Source of the DNA: Rhizobium aethiopicum
Lineage (GTDB): Bacteria > Pseudomonadota > Alphaproteobacteria > Rhizobiales > Rhizobiaceae
Length of the DNA: 64,000 nucleotides
Direction: 5' to 3'
Assembly (NCBI RefSeq): GCF_014197535.1
Contig: NZ_JACIFV010000008.1
Coordinates: forward strand, 1-64,000
A program made the translations under genes and the position numbers. Positions 26,419 through 36,027 of this stretch are shown here, piece by piece. Below the pieces are notes generated by a model. It was not told where the DNA came from, ran no database searches, and saw nothing but the letters and a program-made list of their open reading frames with translations. The stretch's first letter is position 1, and the number at the start of each line of letters is the position of its first letter.

Positions 26419-26847
26419 ATGCGCGCCTTTCTCGCAGTTCTCATTCTGTGTGCCGCGTCCGCCCTCTCTCCTCTCTCGGCCCATGCCGAAGATCCGATCG
26501 ACACCACGCGAACGATGATCGAGGAACAGATCAAAGCCTTCCTTAAGGACGATGCCGAAACCGCCTATTCCCTCGCCGCTCCCGGCATCAAGGCGATGTA
26601 TCCCGACAAGAACCTGTTCTTCGCCATGGTGAAGAAGAGCTACGAACCGGTCTATCATCCCGGCAATTACGCCTTCGGCCGCAGCCGCTCGATCGACAAC
26701 GGCGCGCTGATCTATCACGAGGTGCTGATTTCAGGCCGCGACGGCAAGGACTGGACCGCGATCTACCAGGTCACCCGCCAGCCCGACGGCAGCTACCGGA
26801 TCAATGGCGTGCAGATCATGCCGGATGCAGACAGCAAGGGCATTTGA
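26419..26847 (+). CDS. Secreted DUF4864 protein
   Basis: A 142-residue protein with a signal peptide (MRAFLAVLILCAASALSPLSAHA) and a DUF4864 fold typified by IKAFLKDDAETAYSLAAPGIK and VYHPGNYAFG. The family has no assigned biochemical role; it is a cystatin/NTF2-like small fold. GGAG lies before the ATG. It stands alone after the FabF paralogue. Confidence 0.82.
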   Translation: MRAFLAVLILCAASALSPLSAHAEDPIDTTRTMIEEQIKAFLKDDAETAYSLAAPGIKAMYPDKNLFFAMVKKSYEPVYHPGNYAFGRSRSIDNGALIYHEVLISGRDGKDWTAIYQVTRQPDGSYRINGVQIMPDADSKGI

Positions 26848-26952
26848 CGCCAGTTTTGCGCCCGCTCGCAAGCAGGTAGGCGCACGGTCACGTTGCGCTA
26901 ACAATTTCGAAATCCTCCTGGGGTATCAAAATGCCGACGGAGGGTTGTAACC

Positions 26953-28020
26953 GTGAACAGTGGCAGGCAATTTTTTACAGCTCTTGAAGCGTTGCGAGGA
27001 ATTGCGGCCATCATGGTCATGTTCCTGCATACGGGTGGTACGCTTGGCCCGATGCCGGCAAATATCAGCTACCTCGGTGTAGACCTCTTCTTTCTCTTGA
27101 GCGGCGTCGTTCTGGCAAATTCATATGAAAAGCGCCTGACGGCGGGAGAGATTTCCCCCGCCGGATTTCTCCTGCACCGTATCATTCGGCTTTATCCGCT
27201 CTATCTTCTTTCGCTTCCTGTCGGCTTTGTCAGCTATGCGCTTCAAAACGACCTGGAGTCGCCGGCAGGCCTCATTGTCAGGGCGATCCTGCTCATTCCA
27301 AACGGAAATCCGAACGGGGCATTTCCTTTGAACGGACCCAGTTGGTCGCTCTTCTTCGAACTCTGGGCCGGACTGCTGTTCGCCGTTCTTCTGATACGGC
27401 TGTCTTTCAGAACCTTGCTTGTTATCGCGCTTGGGGCTGCCTGTATCACCACATATGGGGCATGGGTCGGAGGCAATTTCGATATTGGACACCAAGCAGG
27501 CTACTTCGCATTTGGCTTTTCGCGAGTGCTGTTCTCGTTTTCACTCGGGATATGCCTCTACAGGTTATATGACATCCGAAAACCGAACACGGTCAAGGAC
27601 GGCAACATTACGGGCCTTCTTATCTGCGGTTGTTTGATCCTGATCACAAACATACCGGCCATCATATTCTTCGGCTTCCCGTATTTCGATCTTTCAATAT
27701 GCCTCGTGATTTTCCCGGCTATCGTTTGGATTGCAATGCGCACGACGCAGACCGGCCGAGTGGAACTGATATTCGGATGGTTGGGGCGGCTTTCCTATCC
27801 GATCTATATCCTGCACGGACCGATATTCAGCCTGCTGCATGGATTGCGGCAACAGGGCTTCAACCTTCCCGCCTCTCCAGCAGCCGGCATGATCGTCGTC
27901 ATAGCGATTTTCATTCTGGCTGGCGTTATCACCACTCGCTTTGACGAACCGGTGCGCAAGAAACTCAGAATGATGGTTTCGCCGAATCCACCGCCTGCGG
28001 CCACCCAGTCGGCCACGTAG
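26953..28020 (+). CDS. Acyltransferase 3 family membrane protein
   Basis: A 355-residue integral membrane O-acyltransferase of the OafA/ExoZ type. The signature TALEALRGIAAIMVMFLHTG, the FFLLSGVVLANSYEKR motif and the catalytic-type His within the first helix are present, with about ten helices. It begins at GTG with GGAGG upstream. Such enzymes add acetyl or other acyl groups to polysaccharide or lipid head groups. The gene is visibly richer in A and T than its neighbours, a hint of horizontal acquisition. Its 3' end faces tgt with only 13 bp between. Confidence 0.88.
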   Translation: MNSGRQFFTALEALRGIAAIMVMFLHTGGTLGPMPANISYLGVDLFFLLSGVVLANSYEKRLTAGEISPAGFLLHRIIRLYPLYLLSLPVGFVSYALQNDLESPAGLIVRAILLIPNGNPNGAFPLNGPSWSLFFELWAGLLFAVLLIRLSFRTLLVIALGAACITTYGAWVGGNFDIGHQAGYFAFGFSRVLFSFSLGICLYRLYDIRKPNTVKDGNITGLLICGCLILITNIPAIIFFGFPYFDLSICLVIFPAIVWIAMRTTQTGRVELIFGWLGRLSYPIYILHGPIFSLLHGLRQQGFNLPASPAAGMIVVIAIFILAGVITTRFDEPVRKKLRMMVSPNPPPAATQSAT

Positions 28021-28033
28021 GCTCAGGTAGCGC

Positions 28034-29164
28034 TTAGACCGGCTGGAGATCGCCCCTCGCCCATTCCTCCATCGTCTTCGCCATGAAGTCGGCGAATCGG
28101 CCTTCGGCGATCGCCTTGCGGATGCCCTGCATCAGTTCCTGGTAATAAGCGAGATTGTGCCAGGAGAGCAGCATGCCGCCGAGGGCTTCGTTGGCGCGGA
28201 CGAGATGGTGGAGATAAGCGCGCGAATAATCGCGTGAGGCCGGGCAGTTCGACTGTTCGTCGAGCGGGCGCATATCCTCGGCATGGCGGGCATTGCGGAT
28301 ATTGACCTTGCCGCGGCGGGTGAAGGCCAGGCCATGGCGCCCGGAGCGGGTCGGCATGACGCAATCGAACATATCGATGCCGCGGGCGACGGATTTGAGG
28401 ATATCGTCAGGCGTGCCGACGCCCATGAGGTAACGCGGCTTTTCCACGGGCAGGACGGGAAGCGTCTCTTTCAGCATATTCAGCATCACATCCTGCGGCT
28501 CGCCGACCGCAAGACCGCCGACGGCGTAGCCCTTGAGGTCGAGCTTCGTCAGTTCCTCGGCCGAACGGATGCGCAGCGCCGGGATATCGCCACCCTGAAC
28601 GATGCCGAACATGGCCTTGCCAGGCTGCTCGCCGAAGGCCACCTTGCAGCGTTCGGCCCAGCGGAGCGACATTTCCATGGCGCGCTCGATCTCCTTCGGC
28701 TCAGCCGGCAGCGCCACGCATTCGTCGAGCTGCATCTGGATGTCGGAGCCGAGCAGGCCCTGGATTTCGATCGAGCGCTCCGGCGACATGTGATGCAGGC
28801 TGCCATCGACATGCGACTTGAAAGTGACGCCCTGCTCGTCGAGCTTGCGCAGACCGGACAGCGACATGACCTGAAAACCGCCGGAGTCGGTCAGGATCGG
28901 GTGTTCCCAGCGGATCAACTTGTGCAGGCCGCCGAGACGGGCGACGCGCTCGGCCGTCGGGCGCAGCATCAGGTGATAGGTATTGCCGAGGATGATGTCG
29001 GCGCCCGTCTCCCGCACCTGATCGAGATACATGGCCTTGACGGTTCCGACCGTGCCGACCGGCATGAAGGCCGGCGTGCGGATCGTGCCGCGCGGCATGG
29101 AAATCTCACCGAGACGGGCGCCGGCATCGGTCTTCTCGAGCGTGAATTGGAAATTCTCTGTCAT
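28034..29164 (-). CDS. tgt: Queuine tRNA-ribosyltransferase
   Basis: A 376-residue enzyme that swaps guanine for preQ1 at position 34 of GUN-anticodon tRNAs. The TIM-barrel markers are [14 protein letters not shown], the catalytic [18 protein letters not shown], and MFDCVMPTR. The zinc-binding Cys is changed: where many Tgt proteins have CxCxxC, this has [16 protein letters not shown], as in alphaproteobacteria. Its ATG directly follows the queA stop codon, so the two are translationally coupled. Confidence 0.96.
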   Translation of the reverse strand: MTENFQFTLEKTDAGARLGEISMPRGTIRTPAFMPVGTVGTVKAMYLDQVRETGADIILGNTYHLMLRPTAERVARLGGLHKLIRWEHPILTDSGGFQVMSLSGLRKLDEQGVTFKSHVDGSLHHMSPERSIEIQGLLGSDIQMQLDECVALPAEPKEIERAMEMSLRWAERCKVAFGEQPGKAMFGIVQGGDIPALRIRSAEELTKLDLKGYAVGGLAVGEPQDVMLNMLKETLPVLPVEKPRYLMGVGTPDDILKSVARGIDMFDCVMPTRSGRHGLAFTRRGKVNIRNARHAEDMRPLDEQSNCPASRDYSRAYLHHLVRANEALGGMLLSWHNLAYYQELMQGIRKAIAEGRFADFMAKTMEEWARGDLQPV

Positions 29165-30247
29165 CTAGTCTTTCCGGAAAAGAAGGCTCGCGTCGCCGTA
29201 GGAGTAGAAGCGGTAGCCCGTGGAAATGGCGTGTTCATAGGCCGCATGCATGGTTTCGAAGCCGGCGAAGGCCGAGACGAGCATGAACAGCGTCGAGCGT
29301 GGCAGGTGGAAATTGGTCATCAGCATATCGACCGCCTTGAAGCTGTAACCGGGCGTGATGAAGATGCCCGTGGTCCCGGCCCATGGCTTGATTTCTCCAC
29401 TTTCCCCGGCGGCGCTCTCGATCAGCCGCAACGAGGTGGTGCCGACACAGACGATGCGCCCGCCCCTTTGTTTTACCGCGTTCAGCCGGGCTGCGACCTC
29501 CGCGCTGACATAGCCGCTTTCGAGATGCATCTTGTGGTCATCTGTATCATCGGTCTTCACAGGCAGAAAGGTGCCGGCGCCGACATGCAGTGTAACGAAA
29601 TGACGTTCGATGCCGGCCCTATCGAGCGCCTCGAACAGAGCAGGCGTGAAATGCAGGCCGGCGGTGGGGGCTGCGACGGCGCCCTCCTCGCGGGCATAGA
29701 TGGTCTGGTAGTCGGTGCGGTCGCGATCGTCATCGGGGCGCTTGGCGGCGATATAGGGCGGCAGCGGAATATGGCCGACGGCGGCGATCGCCTCGTCGAG
29801 CACCGGACCGGAAAGATCGAAGGCGAGTGTCACTTCGCCCGCTTCGCCCTTTTCCTCCACCGTCGCATCGAGTGAGCCGATCATGCAGCTTTCGCCGCTG
29901 TGGCCGAAGGCGATACGATCGCCCTCCTTGATGCGCTTGCCCGGTTTGGCGAAGGCTTTCCAGCGGCTCGGACCGACGCGCATGTGCAGCGTCGCGGAAA
30001 TCAATTGGCCGCCGGCGCCGTCGCGATGGCGGATGCCCTCGAGCTGGGCGGGAATGACCTTCGTGTCGTTGAAGACAAGCGCATCGCCGGCACGCAGGAA
30101 CGACGGCAGATCGGCAACGCGATGATCCGAGAGGGCGCTTGCCGCATTTGCGTCAACGACGAGCAGCCGCGCGCTGTCACGCGGCTCGGCGGGCCGCAGG
30201 GCGATGCGCTCCTCGGGGAGATCGAAATCGAAAAGGTCTACGCGCAT
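29165..30247 (-). CDS. queA: S-adenosylmethionine:tRNA ribosyltransferase-isomerase
   Basis: A 360-residue enzyme that builds epoxyqueuosine from the preQ1 that Tgt inserts. It starts with [17 protein letters not shown] and contains the [16 protein letters not shown] and FHLPRSTL motifs. GGAAG before ATG 30247 supports this start over an upstream in-frame ATG at 30265. A strong hairpin lies only 22 bp before the start, so expression probably depends on a promoter in the upstream cyclophilin gene or on read-through. Confidence 0.96.
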   Translation of the reverse strand: MRVDLFDFDLPEERIALRPAEPRDSARLLVVDANAASALSDHRVADLPSFLRAGDALVFNDTKVIPAQLEGIRHRDGAGGQLISATLHMRVGPSRWKAFAKPGKRIKEGDRIAFGHSGESCMIGSLDATVEEKGEAGEVTLAFDLSGPVLDEAIAAVGHIPLPPYIAAKRPDDDRDRTDYQTIYAREEGAVAAPTAGLHFTPALFEALDRAGIERHFVTLHVGAGTFLPVKTDDTDDHKMHLESGYVSAEVAARLNAVKQRGGRIVCVGTTSLRLIESAAGESGEIKPWAGTTGIFITPGYSFKAVDMLMTNFHLPRSTLFMLVSAFAGFETMHAAYEHAISTGYRFYSYGDASLLFRKD

Positions 30248-30268
30248 AAGTGCACTTCCAGGCAAAGC

Positions 30269-30305
30269 GAAACCCGCCCCACGCTCTCGCGCAAGGGCGG
30301 GTTTC
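30269..30305 (-). terminator. Terminator after the cyclophilin genes
   Basis: GAAACCCGCCC (30269-30279) and GGGCGGGTTTC (30295-30305) form a perfect 11-bp stem between ppiB and queA, followed on the minus strand by a T-bearing run. It separates the coaD-cyclophilin transcript from queA-tgt. Confidence 0.7.
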
Positions 30306-30319
30306 AGCAGAAATCACAA

Positions 30320-30829
30320 TCAGACGTCGGCGGCAACCCGCATGGAGACGATCGAGTCCGGATCGGAGACCGGCTCGCCGCGCTTGATTTTGTCGACATT
30401 GTCCATGCCTTCGATCACCTGGCCCCAGACGGAATACTGCTTGTTCAGCCACGGAGCGTCGGTGAAGCAGATGAAGAACTGCGAATTGGCCGAGTTCGGG
30501 TTCTGCGAACGCGCCATCGAGCAGGTGCCGCGCACATGCGAGGTGGCGGAAAATTCCGCCTTCAGATCCGGCTTGGCGGAGCCGCCCATGCCGGCGCGGC
30601 CGGGATTGAAGGTTTCCGAACCCTTCTTGCCATATTCGACATCGCCGGTCTGAGCCATGAAATCCTGGATGACGCGGTGGAAGACGACGCCGTCATAGGC
30701 CTTCTCGCGGGCGAGTTCCTTGATGCGGGCGACATGCTCCGGCGCGACCTGCGGCAGAAGCTGAATGACAACCTTGCCCTTGGTGGTTTCCAGAATGACG
30801 GTGTTCTCGGGATCCTTGATCTCGGCCAT
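30320..30829 (-). CDS. ppiB: Cytosolic cyclophilin-type peptidyl-prolyl isomerase
   Basis: A 169-residue cyclophilin without a signal peptide. Active-site features are FHRVIQDFMAQTGD, GTCSMARSQNPNSANSQFFIC and WGQVIEGMD. It speeds proline isomerisation in protein folding. It lies 28 bp after a second cyclophilin with a signal peptide, giving one cytosolic and one exported enzyme in the same operon. GAGAAG precedes the ATG. Confidence 0.94.
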   Translation of the reverse strand: MAEIKDPENTVILETTKGKVVIQLLPQVAPEHVARIKELAREKAYDGVVFHRVIQDFMAQTGDVEYGKKGSETFNPGRAGMGGSAKPDLKAEFSATSHVRGTCSMARSQNPNSANSQFFICFTDAPWLNKQYSVWGQVIEGMDNVDKIKRGEPVSDPDSIVSMRVAADV

Positions 30830-30857
30830 TATCTTCTCCTCTTGTTTCTCTCGTAAC

Positions 30858-31430
30858 TTACTTCTTGCCCAGGGTGACCTTGATCATCCGGTCGGGACTT
30901 TTGACTTCGCCGTTCTGGCCTTCGCCGCGCTTGATCTTGTCGACATTCTCCATGCCGGACACGACTTTGCCGACGACGGTATACTGGCCGTTCAGGAAGG
31001 AACCATCGGCGAACATGATGAAGAACTGCGAATTGGCGGAATTCGGATCCTGCGAGCGGGCCATGCCGACCGTGCCGCGCACGAACGGCGTCTTGGAGAA
31101 TTCAGCCGGGATGTCGGGCATGTCGGAGGAGCCGGTGCCGGCGAGGCTGGCATCGAAGCCCTTCTCCATGTTGCCGTATTTGACGTCGCCGGTCTGGGCC
31201 ATGAAGCCGTCGATGACGCGGTGGAAGGCGACGTTGTCATATTCGCCCTTCTTGGCGAGTGCCTCGATCTGGGCGACATGCTTCGGCGCCACATCCGGCA
31301 TCAGCTGGATCACCACCGGGCCGTTCTTCAGCTGAATGGTGAGATAATGATCGGCCGACTGGGCCAACGCATCCCCCGCGAAGGAGGCGAGATACAGCAC
31401 ACCGGCAAATGCGAGATAAAAGAGTTTCAT
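30858..31430 (-). CDS. ppiA: Exported cyclophilin-type peptidyl-prolyl isomerase
   Basis: A 190-residue cyclophilin with a signal peptide (MKLFYLAFAGVLYLASFAGDALA). Core motifs are FHRVIDGFMAQTGD, GTVGMARSQDPNSANSQFFIM and VVGKVVSGMENVD. It acts on periplasmic proteins. It and the next gene are clear paralogues and share an operon with coaD. Confidence 0.92.
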   Translation of the reverse strand: MKLFYLAFAGVLYLASFAGDALAQSADHYLTIQLKNGPVVIQLMPDVAPKHVAQIEALAKKGEYDNVAFHRVIDGFMAQTGDVKYGNMEKGFDASLAGTGSSDMPDIPAEFSKTPFVRGTVGMARSQDPNSANSQFFIMFADGSFLNGQYTVVGKVVSGMENVDKIKRGEGQNGEVKSPDRMIKVTLGKK

Positions 31431-31473
31431 GTGAGCTCCATTGCGGCGTTATCCGCCTAGGCTTTTGCGCTTG

Positions 31474-31968
31474 CTAGTTTGGGCGCTTGGATGTGAGGGC
31501 TTGCAGGACGGCGGCCGGGACGAAAGCGCTGACATCGCCGCCCATGGCGGCGATCTGGCGGACCAATGTGGCGGTAATGGGCCGCGACGCCGTGCCGGCC
31601 GGCAAAAAGATGGTCTGGATATCGGGCGCCATCGTTCGGTTCATACCGGCCATCTGCATTTCGTAGTCGAGATCCGTGCCATCGCGAAGACCGCGGATCA
31701 GAAGCGTGGCGCCATGGGCGCGGGCGGCATCGACGACCAGATTGTCGAAGGCGACGACCGTGATGTCGCCGGTCTTGCCGGGCAAGGCTTCGGCCAGCGA
31801 CAGACGGATCAGCTCGGCTCTTTCTTCGAACGAAAAGAGCGGCGCCTTGCCGGGATGGATGCCGATCGCGACGATGACTTTTTCGGCGACGTTCAGCGCC
31901 TGGACCAGAACATCCACATGTCCGTTGGTGATCGGGTCGAAGGACCCAGGATAAAAAGCTGTCGTCAT
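31474..31968 (-). CDS. coaD: Phosphopantetheine adenylyltransferase
   Basis: A 164-residue enzyme of coenzyme A synthesis (4'-phosphopantetheine + ATP). The nucleotidyltransferase motif TNGH and PGSFDP are at the N terminus; [19 protein letters not shown] and the ISSS-like ITATLVR motif follow. It heads the cyclophilin-queA-tgt series downstream of gyrA, the usual rhizobial order. Confidence 0.95.
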   Translation of the reverse strand: MTTAFYPGSFDPITNGHVDVLVQALNVAEKVIVAIGIHPGKAPLFSFEERAELIRLSLAEALPGKTGDITVVAFDNLVVDAARAHGATLLIRGLRDGTDLDYEMQMAGMNRTMAPDIQTIFLPAGTASRPITATLVRQIAAMGGDVSAFVPAAVLQALTSKRPN

Positions 31969-32047
31969 CTGGCCCGGCCATTCGTTTGACGCCTTTTGTC
32001 ACGGATGCGGACTTGTCGCAAGTGATTTACCCGGCCGCGCCGCCCGG

Positions 32048-32102
32048 CTGAACAACGGATGAACGTGCCATTCAAGGCCGTTTCAGACGGCATCTGCTTA
32101 AC
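32048..32102 (+). repeat. 55-bp imperfect direct repeat, copy 1
   Basis: Ungapped alignment with the copy at 32355-32409 gives 41 identities of 55, including shared blocks CTGAAC, GATGAACG, CATTCAAGG and TTCAGA. It lies about 60 bp before the small frame at 32164. It may be a regulatory element or a diverged intergenic repeat. Confidence 0.65.
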
Positions 32103-32163
32103 TCGGATCATCAACCCAGCCGATGCCATTCCGGCAGCCGGCGCTCCCGAATGACTGAGACCC

Positions 32164-32358
32164 ATGCTGATCGTGCTCGTTGCGTTTGCTGTCACTTCCT
32201 CCCTCGTCGCCGAGGTGGCCTATGGCTATTTCGCCGATCGCTACGAGGTGAACTGGGTGCGGCCAGAGCTTGCCGAACATGCGGCGATCGTGCGTGTCCA
32301 AGGCCGGCTGCGCGGAAATGAGGGCCGGCTGCAAGAAAAAACCGGACTGCGAATCTGA
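32164..32358 (+). CDS. Possible small membrane protein
   Basis: A 64-residue frame with one N-terminal hydrophobic segment (MLIVLVAFAVTSSLVAEVAYGYF) and a charged tail. There is no good ribosome binding site, so it may not be translated. It lies immediately after a copy of the 55-bp repeat, as does the better supported small gene at 32501, which raises its plausibility. Confidence 0.35.
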   Translation: MLIVLVAFAVTSSLVAEVAYGYFADRYEVNWVRPELAEHAAIVRVQGRLRGNEGRLQEKTGLRI

Positions 32359-32409
32359 ACGCCAGATGAACGAGACATTCAAGGAGGCTTCAGATCGCCG
32401 TTGCTAAAC
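32355..32409 (+). repeat. 55-bp imperfect direct repeat, copy 2
   Basis: Second copy of the element at 32048-32102 (41 of 55 positions identical without gaps). It starts at the stop codon of the 32164 frame and lies about 90 bp before the small gene at 32501. Confidence 0.65.
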
Positions 32410-32500
32410 ACCCCTCAACATCCGACGGAACCATTCTTAAACGGGTGCGTTCACTCAACCGACACAGAAATGCGTCAAAGCGCGGCAGGAAGGACTAATA

Positions 32501-32656
32501 ATGCCCGGCAAGATTACGATGATTAACGTGCTCTGGATGGTCATGGTCACGGGCATGCTCACCGCAACTGTCGCTCTCTATGATCAGAAGGTCGATACCT
32601 CCAAGGTTTATGGCCCCTATGCTTCGGCTCGCACAGCCGTACTGGGCCAGTACTGA
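32501..32656 (+). CDS. Small single-pass membrane protein (51 residues)
   Basis: A 51-residue frame with GCAGGAAGGA 7 bases before its ATG. Residues about 7-26 (MINVLWMVMVTGMLTATVAL) form one membrane helix; the rest is polar and ends in ARTAVLGQY. I recognise no family. It is followed 36 bp later by another small membrane gene on the same strand and the pair ends at a strong terminator, which supports a real bicistronic unit. Confidence 0.6.
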   Translation: MPGKITMINVLWMVMVTGMLTATVALYDQKVDTSKVYGPYASARTAVLGQY

Positions 32657-32692
32657 GGAGCGAGTACGCCACTCCCCAGGAAAGGAATGCCT

Positions 32693-32827
32693 ATGTTCAC
32701 GATCTTGACAGTGCTCACCGCCCTCATCAGCGTCATGTTCATCGTGTCTGTGGCCTCGACGATATCAGCGCTGCGGCGCGAAGGCGAAGAGGTGAAGGCG
32801 CTGAACGAAAAGCATAGCGCGTTCTGA
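32693..32827 (+). CDS. Small single-pass membrane protein (44 residues)
   Basis: A 44-residue frame with AGGAAAGGA upstream. It has an N-terminal membrane helix (FTILTVLTALISVMFIVSVAS) and a charged cytoplasmic tail (LRREGEEVKALNEKHS). It resembles tiny regulatory or accessory membrane proteins, but no family is recognised. A terminator follows at 32880. Confidence 0.6.
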   Translation: MFTILTVLTALISVMFIVSVASTISALRREGEEVKALNEKHSAF

Positions 32828-32879
32828 CATTCCTCTCTTCCCCTCCCATGAGCGGCACCGTTCGCCGCCTGGGCCTTTC

Positions 32880-32911
32880 AAAGCCGGATGCACCCAGCGT
32901 CCGGCTTTTTT
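32880..32911 (+). terminator. Rho-independent terminator of the small membrane gene pair
   Basis: AAGCCGGA (32881-32888) pairs with TCCGGCTT (32900-32907), followed by a run of six T. This is a classical terminator for the plus-strand genes ending at 32827. Confidence 0.85.
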
Positions 32912-32966
32912 CTTGGGCAGTGAGTGAGCCAACTGAGTGCTTCAGCCTGGAAGCAGGGCTCTAACA

Positions 32967-32990
32967 GAAAAGGGCGGCTCGAAGCCGCCC
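32967..32990 (-). terminator. Rho-independent terminator of gyrA
   Basis: GGGCGGC and GCCGCCC (32972-32978 and 32984-32990) form a hairpin with a TTCGA loop; on the minus strand it is followed by TTTTC. It lies 11 bp past the gyrA stop. Confidence 0.82.
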
Positions 32991-33001
32991 CGTTCATTCG
33001 A

Positions 33002-35800
33002 TCATTCTTCGGCAGCACCGCCCGGATCGCCATCGGCGACAGGTGTCTCATCGGCGCCAGCGGCGCCTTCGACAGCCTCTTCCGTCTCATCCTCTTCCGG
33101 CTCGCTGATGCGCTCGACCGAGACGACCTTCTCGTCCTTGGCCGTCGAGAAGATGGTGACGCCCTTGGTGGCGCGGCTGGCGATGCGGATGCCGCCGACC
33201 GGCACACGGATGAGCTGGCCGCCATCGGAGACAAGCATGATCTGATCGCCATCATCAACCGGGAAGGCCGCAACCAGTTCGCCGATCTCGCCCGTCTTCG
33301 ACGTGTCGGTGGCACGAATGCCCTTGCCGCCGCGGCCGGAGATACGGAAATCGTAGGAGGACGAACGCTTGCCGAAGCCCTTCTCGGAGACGGTGAGCAC
33401 GAATTGCTCGCGCGCTTTCAGTTCTTCGTAGCGCTCGTCGGAAAGCTGCCCCTCTTCCGTGACCTCTTCGCCAACGAGAGCGATGTCCTCTTCATCCACG
33501 CCTATCGCCCGGCGTTCGGCGGCAGAGCGCTTGAGGTAGGCGGCCCGCTCCCATGGCTCGGCATCGACATGGCCGACGATCGTCATCGAGATGATGCGGT
33601 CGCCCTCGCCGAGATTAATGCCGCGCACCCCGATCGAGTTGCGACCGGCAAAGACGCGGACATCATCGACCGAGAAGCGGATGCACTGGCCGAGCGCCGT
33701 GGTCAGAAGAACGTCGTCCCGATCGGTGCAAGTCTCGACGGAGAGGATTTCATCGCCCTCCTCTTCCAGCTTCATGGCGATCTTGCCGTTGCGGTTGACC
33801 TGGACGAAGTCCGACAGCTTGTTGCGGCGAACCGTGCCGCGCGTCGTCGAGAACATGACGTCGAGGTTATCCCAGCTAGCCTCGTCCTCGGGCAAGGGCA
33901 GGATGGTGGTGATGCGCTCGCCGGATGCGAGCGGCAGCATGTTGATCAGCGCCTTGCCGCGCGAGGTCGGCGTGCCGATCGGCAGACGCCAGACCTTCTC
34001 CTTATAGACGATGCCGCGGGAGGAGAAGAACAGGACCGGCGTATGGGTATTGACCACGAATAGCCGGCTAACGAAATCCTCGTCGCGAGTCGTCATGCCG
34101 GAGCGGCCCTTGCCGCCGCGGCGCTGGGCGCGGTAGGTGGTCAGCGGCACGCGCTTGATATAGCCGAGGTGCGATACGGTGACGACCATGTCTTCGCGGG
34201 CGATGAGATCCTCGTCGTCCATTTCGAGGCCGCCATCGACGATCTCGGTGCGGCGCGGCGTGCCGAATTCGTCGCGAACGGCTGTTAGTTCGTCCTTGAC
34301 GATGGTCTGGATGCGGACCCGCGAGGAAAGAATATCGAGATAATCCCGGATTTCCTCGCCTATCTTATTGAGTTCATCACCGATTTCGTCACGGCCGAGC
34401 GCGGTCAGGCGGGCGAGGCGCAGCTCGAGAATAGCGCGCGCCTGCTCTTCCGAGAGGTTGTAGGTCAGGTCGTCGTTGATGCGGTGGCGCGGATCGTCGA
34501 TCAGACGGATCAGGCTTTCGACATCTTCGGCCGGCCAGCGGCGCGTCATCAGCTCTTCGCGGGCCGACTGCGGATCCGGCGCCTGACGGATGACGCGGAT
34601 GACTTCGTCGATATTAGCGACGGCGATCGCGAGACCAACCAAGACGTGGGCGCGCTCACGCGCCTTGCGCAGCAGGAACTTCGTTCTTCGGCTAACGACT
34701 TCCTCGCGGAAGGAGACGAAGGCGCGCAGCATGTCGAGCAGGGTCAGCTGCTCCGGCTTGCCGCCGTTCAGCGCCACCATATTGCAGCCGAAGGAGGTCT
34801 GCAGCGGCGTGTAGCGGTAAAGCTGATTAAGGATGACCTCGGCATTGGCGTCACGCTTCAATTCGATGACGACGCGATAGCCCTGGCGGTCGGATTCGTC
34901 GCGCAGGTCCGAGATGCCTTCGATGCGCTTTTCGCGCACTAGCTCGGCCATCTTCTCGATCATCGTCGCCTTGTTCACCTGGTAGGGAATCTCGGTGATG
35001 ATGATCTGCTCGCGGTCGCCGCGCATCGGCTCGATGGTGGCGACACCGCGCATGATGACGGAGCCGCGGCCGGTCTCGTAGGCAGAGCGGATGCCGGCAC
35101 GACCGAGGATCTTGGCGCCTGTGGGAAAGTCAGGGCCGGGAATGATCTGCATCAGCTCCGGCAGCTCGATCGCCGGGTCGTTGATCAGCGCAATGCAGCC
35201 GTCGATGACTTCGGAGAGGTTGTGCGGCGGAATATTGGTGGCCATGCCGACGGCGATGCCGCCGGCGCCGTTGACGAGCAGGTTCGGGAACTTGGCGGGT
35301 ACCACGACCGGCTCGGAGAGCGTGCCGTCATAGTTGTCGCGGAAGTCGACGGTTTCCTTGTCAAGATCGTCGAGCAGTGAATGAGCAGCCTTTTCCAGGC
35401 GGCACTCGGTGTATCGTTCGGCCGCCGGCGGATCGCCGTCAACCGAGCCGAAATTGCCCTGACCGTCGATCAGCGGCAGGCGCAGCGACCAGGGCTGCGC
35501 CATGCGGGCGAGCGCGTCATAAATCGCTGCATTGCCGTGCGGATGGTATTTACCCATCACGTCGCCGGTAACGCGAGCGCATTTGACGTATTTCTTGTTC
35601 CAGTCGATGCCGAGCTCGGACATGCCATAGAGGATGCGCCGGTGCACGGGCTTCAGGCCATCGCGCACGTCGGGCAGCGCGCGGCTGACGATGACGCTCA
35701 TCGCGTAATCGAGATACGACCGCTGCATTTCCTCCATGATGGAGATGGGCTCGATGCCTGGCGGGAGCTTCCCGCCGCCGGGGGGTGTTTGCTCAGTCAA
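33002..35800 (-). CDS. gyrA: DNA gyrase subunit A
   Basis: A 932-residue type II topoisomerase subunit that cuts and rejoins DNA for negative supercoiling. The active tyrosine is Y130 (ERYTEC). The quinolone region reads [11 protein letters not shown]90 and A91 stand where E. coli has D82 and S83. A91 removes the serine that anchors the quinolone water-metal bridge, as in some other alphaproteobacteria with low intrinsic quinolone sensitivity. The C-terminal beta-pinwheel has the GyrA box region QRRGGKG, and the tail is acidic. The gene is monocistronic with its own terminator. Confidence 0.97.
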   Translation of the reverse strand: MTEQTPPGGGKLPPGIEPISIMEEMQRSYLDYAMSVIVSRALPDVRDGLKPVHRRILYGMSELGIDWNKKYVKCARVTGDVMGKYHPHGNAAIYDALARMAQPWSLRLPLIDGQGNFGSVDGDPPAAERYTECRLEKAAHSLLDDLDKETVDFRDNYDGTLSEPVVVPAKFPNLLVNGAGGIAVGMATNIPPHNLSEVIDGCIALINDPAIELPELMQIIPGPDFPTGAKILGRAGIRSAYETGRGSVIMRGVATIEPMRGDREQIIITEIPYQVNKATMIEKMAELVREKRIEGISDLRDESDRQGYRVVIELKRDANAEVILNQLYRYTPLQTSFGCNMVALNGGKPEQLTLLDMLRAFVSFREEVVSRRTKFLLRKARERAHVLVGLAIAVANIDEVIRVIRQAPDPQSAREELMTRRWPAEDVESLIRLIDDPRHRINDDLTYNLSEEQARAILELRLARLTALGRDEIGDELNKIGEEIRDYLDILSSRVRIQTIVKDELTAVRDEFGTPRRTEIVDGGLEMDDEDLIAREDMVVTVSHLGYIKRVPLTTYRAQRRGGKGRSGMTTRDEDFVSRLFVVNTHTPVLFFSSRGIVYKEKVWRLPIGTPTSRGKALINMLPLASGERITTILPLPEDEASWDNLDVMFSTTRGTVRRNKLSDFVQVNRNGKIAMKLEEEGDEILSVETCTDRDDVLLTTALGQCIRFSVDDVRVFAGRNSIGVRGINLGEGDRIISMTIVGHVDAEPWERAAYLKRSAAERRAIGVDEEDIALVGEEVTEEGQLSDERYEELKAREQFVLTVSEKGFGKRSSSYDFRISGRGGKGIRATDTSKTGEIGELVAAFPVDDGDQIMLVSDGGQLIRVPVGGIRIASRATKGVTIFSTAKDEKVVSVERISEPEEDETEEAVEGAAGADETPVADGDPGGAAEE

Positions 35801-36027
35801 AACAGATCACGATCTCTTCTAGAATCACTCGAAGATTTATAGCGGAAAGCCTGTTCCCACGCCAATTTCTGAGCGCGTTTTGAACAGGCTTTTGCGGCGT
35901 AAAGACGGTAAAGCGCGCAAGTTTTCCGGCCGAACCGGGCAAATGCCGCCGCGGGATATTTGCCAAATCGGAACCGGCGCTTCACAATCATGAAAACCAC
36001 GCATTCATATGATGTTCCGGAGAGACG

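Larger units (their letters stand above)
31969..32500. other. Non-coding tract with a duplicated 55-bp element
   Basis: Apart from one weakly supported small reading frame at 32164-32358, this tract has no gene. It carries two copies of a diverged 55-bp sequence (32048-32102 and 32355-32409), each lying roughly 60 to 90 bp before the start of a small membrane protein frame. No tRNA-like or terminator structure was seen here. Confidence 0.6.

Noticed and set aside
25108..26718. Long minus-strand frame across the fabF paralogue
   Set aside because: Antisense shadow of FabF and the DUF4864 protein; no family features.
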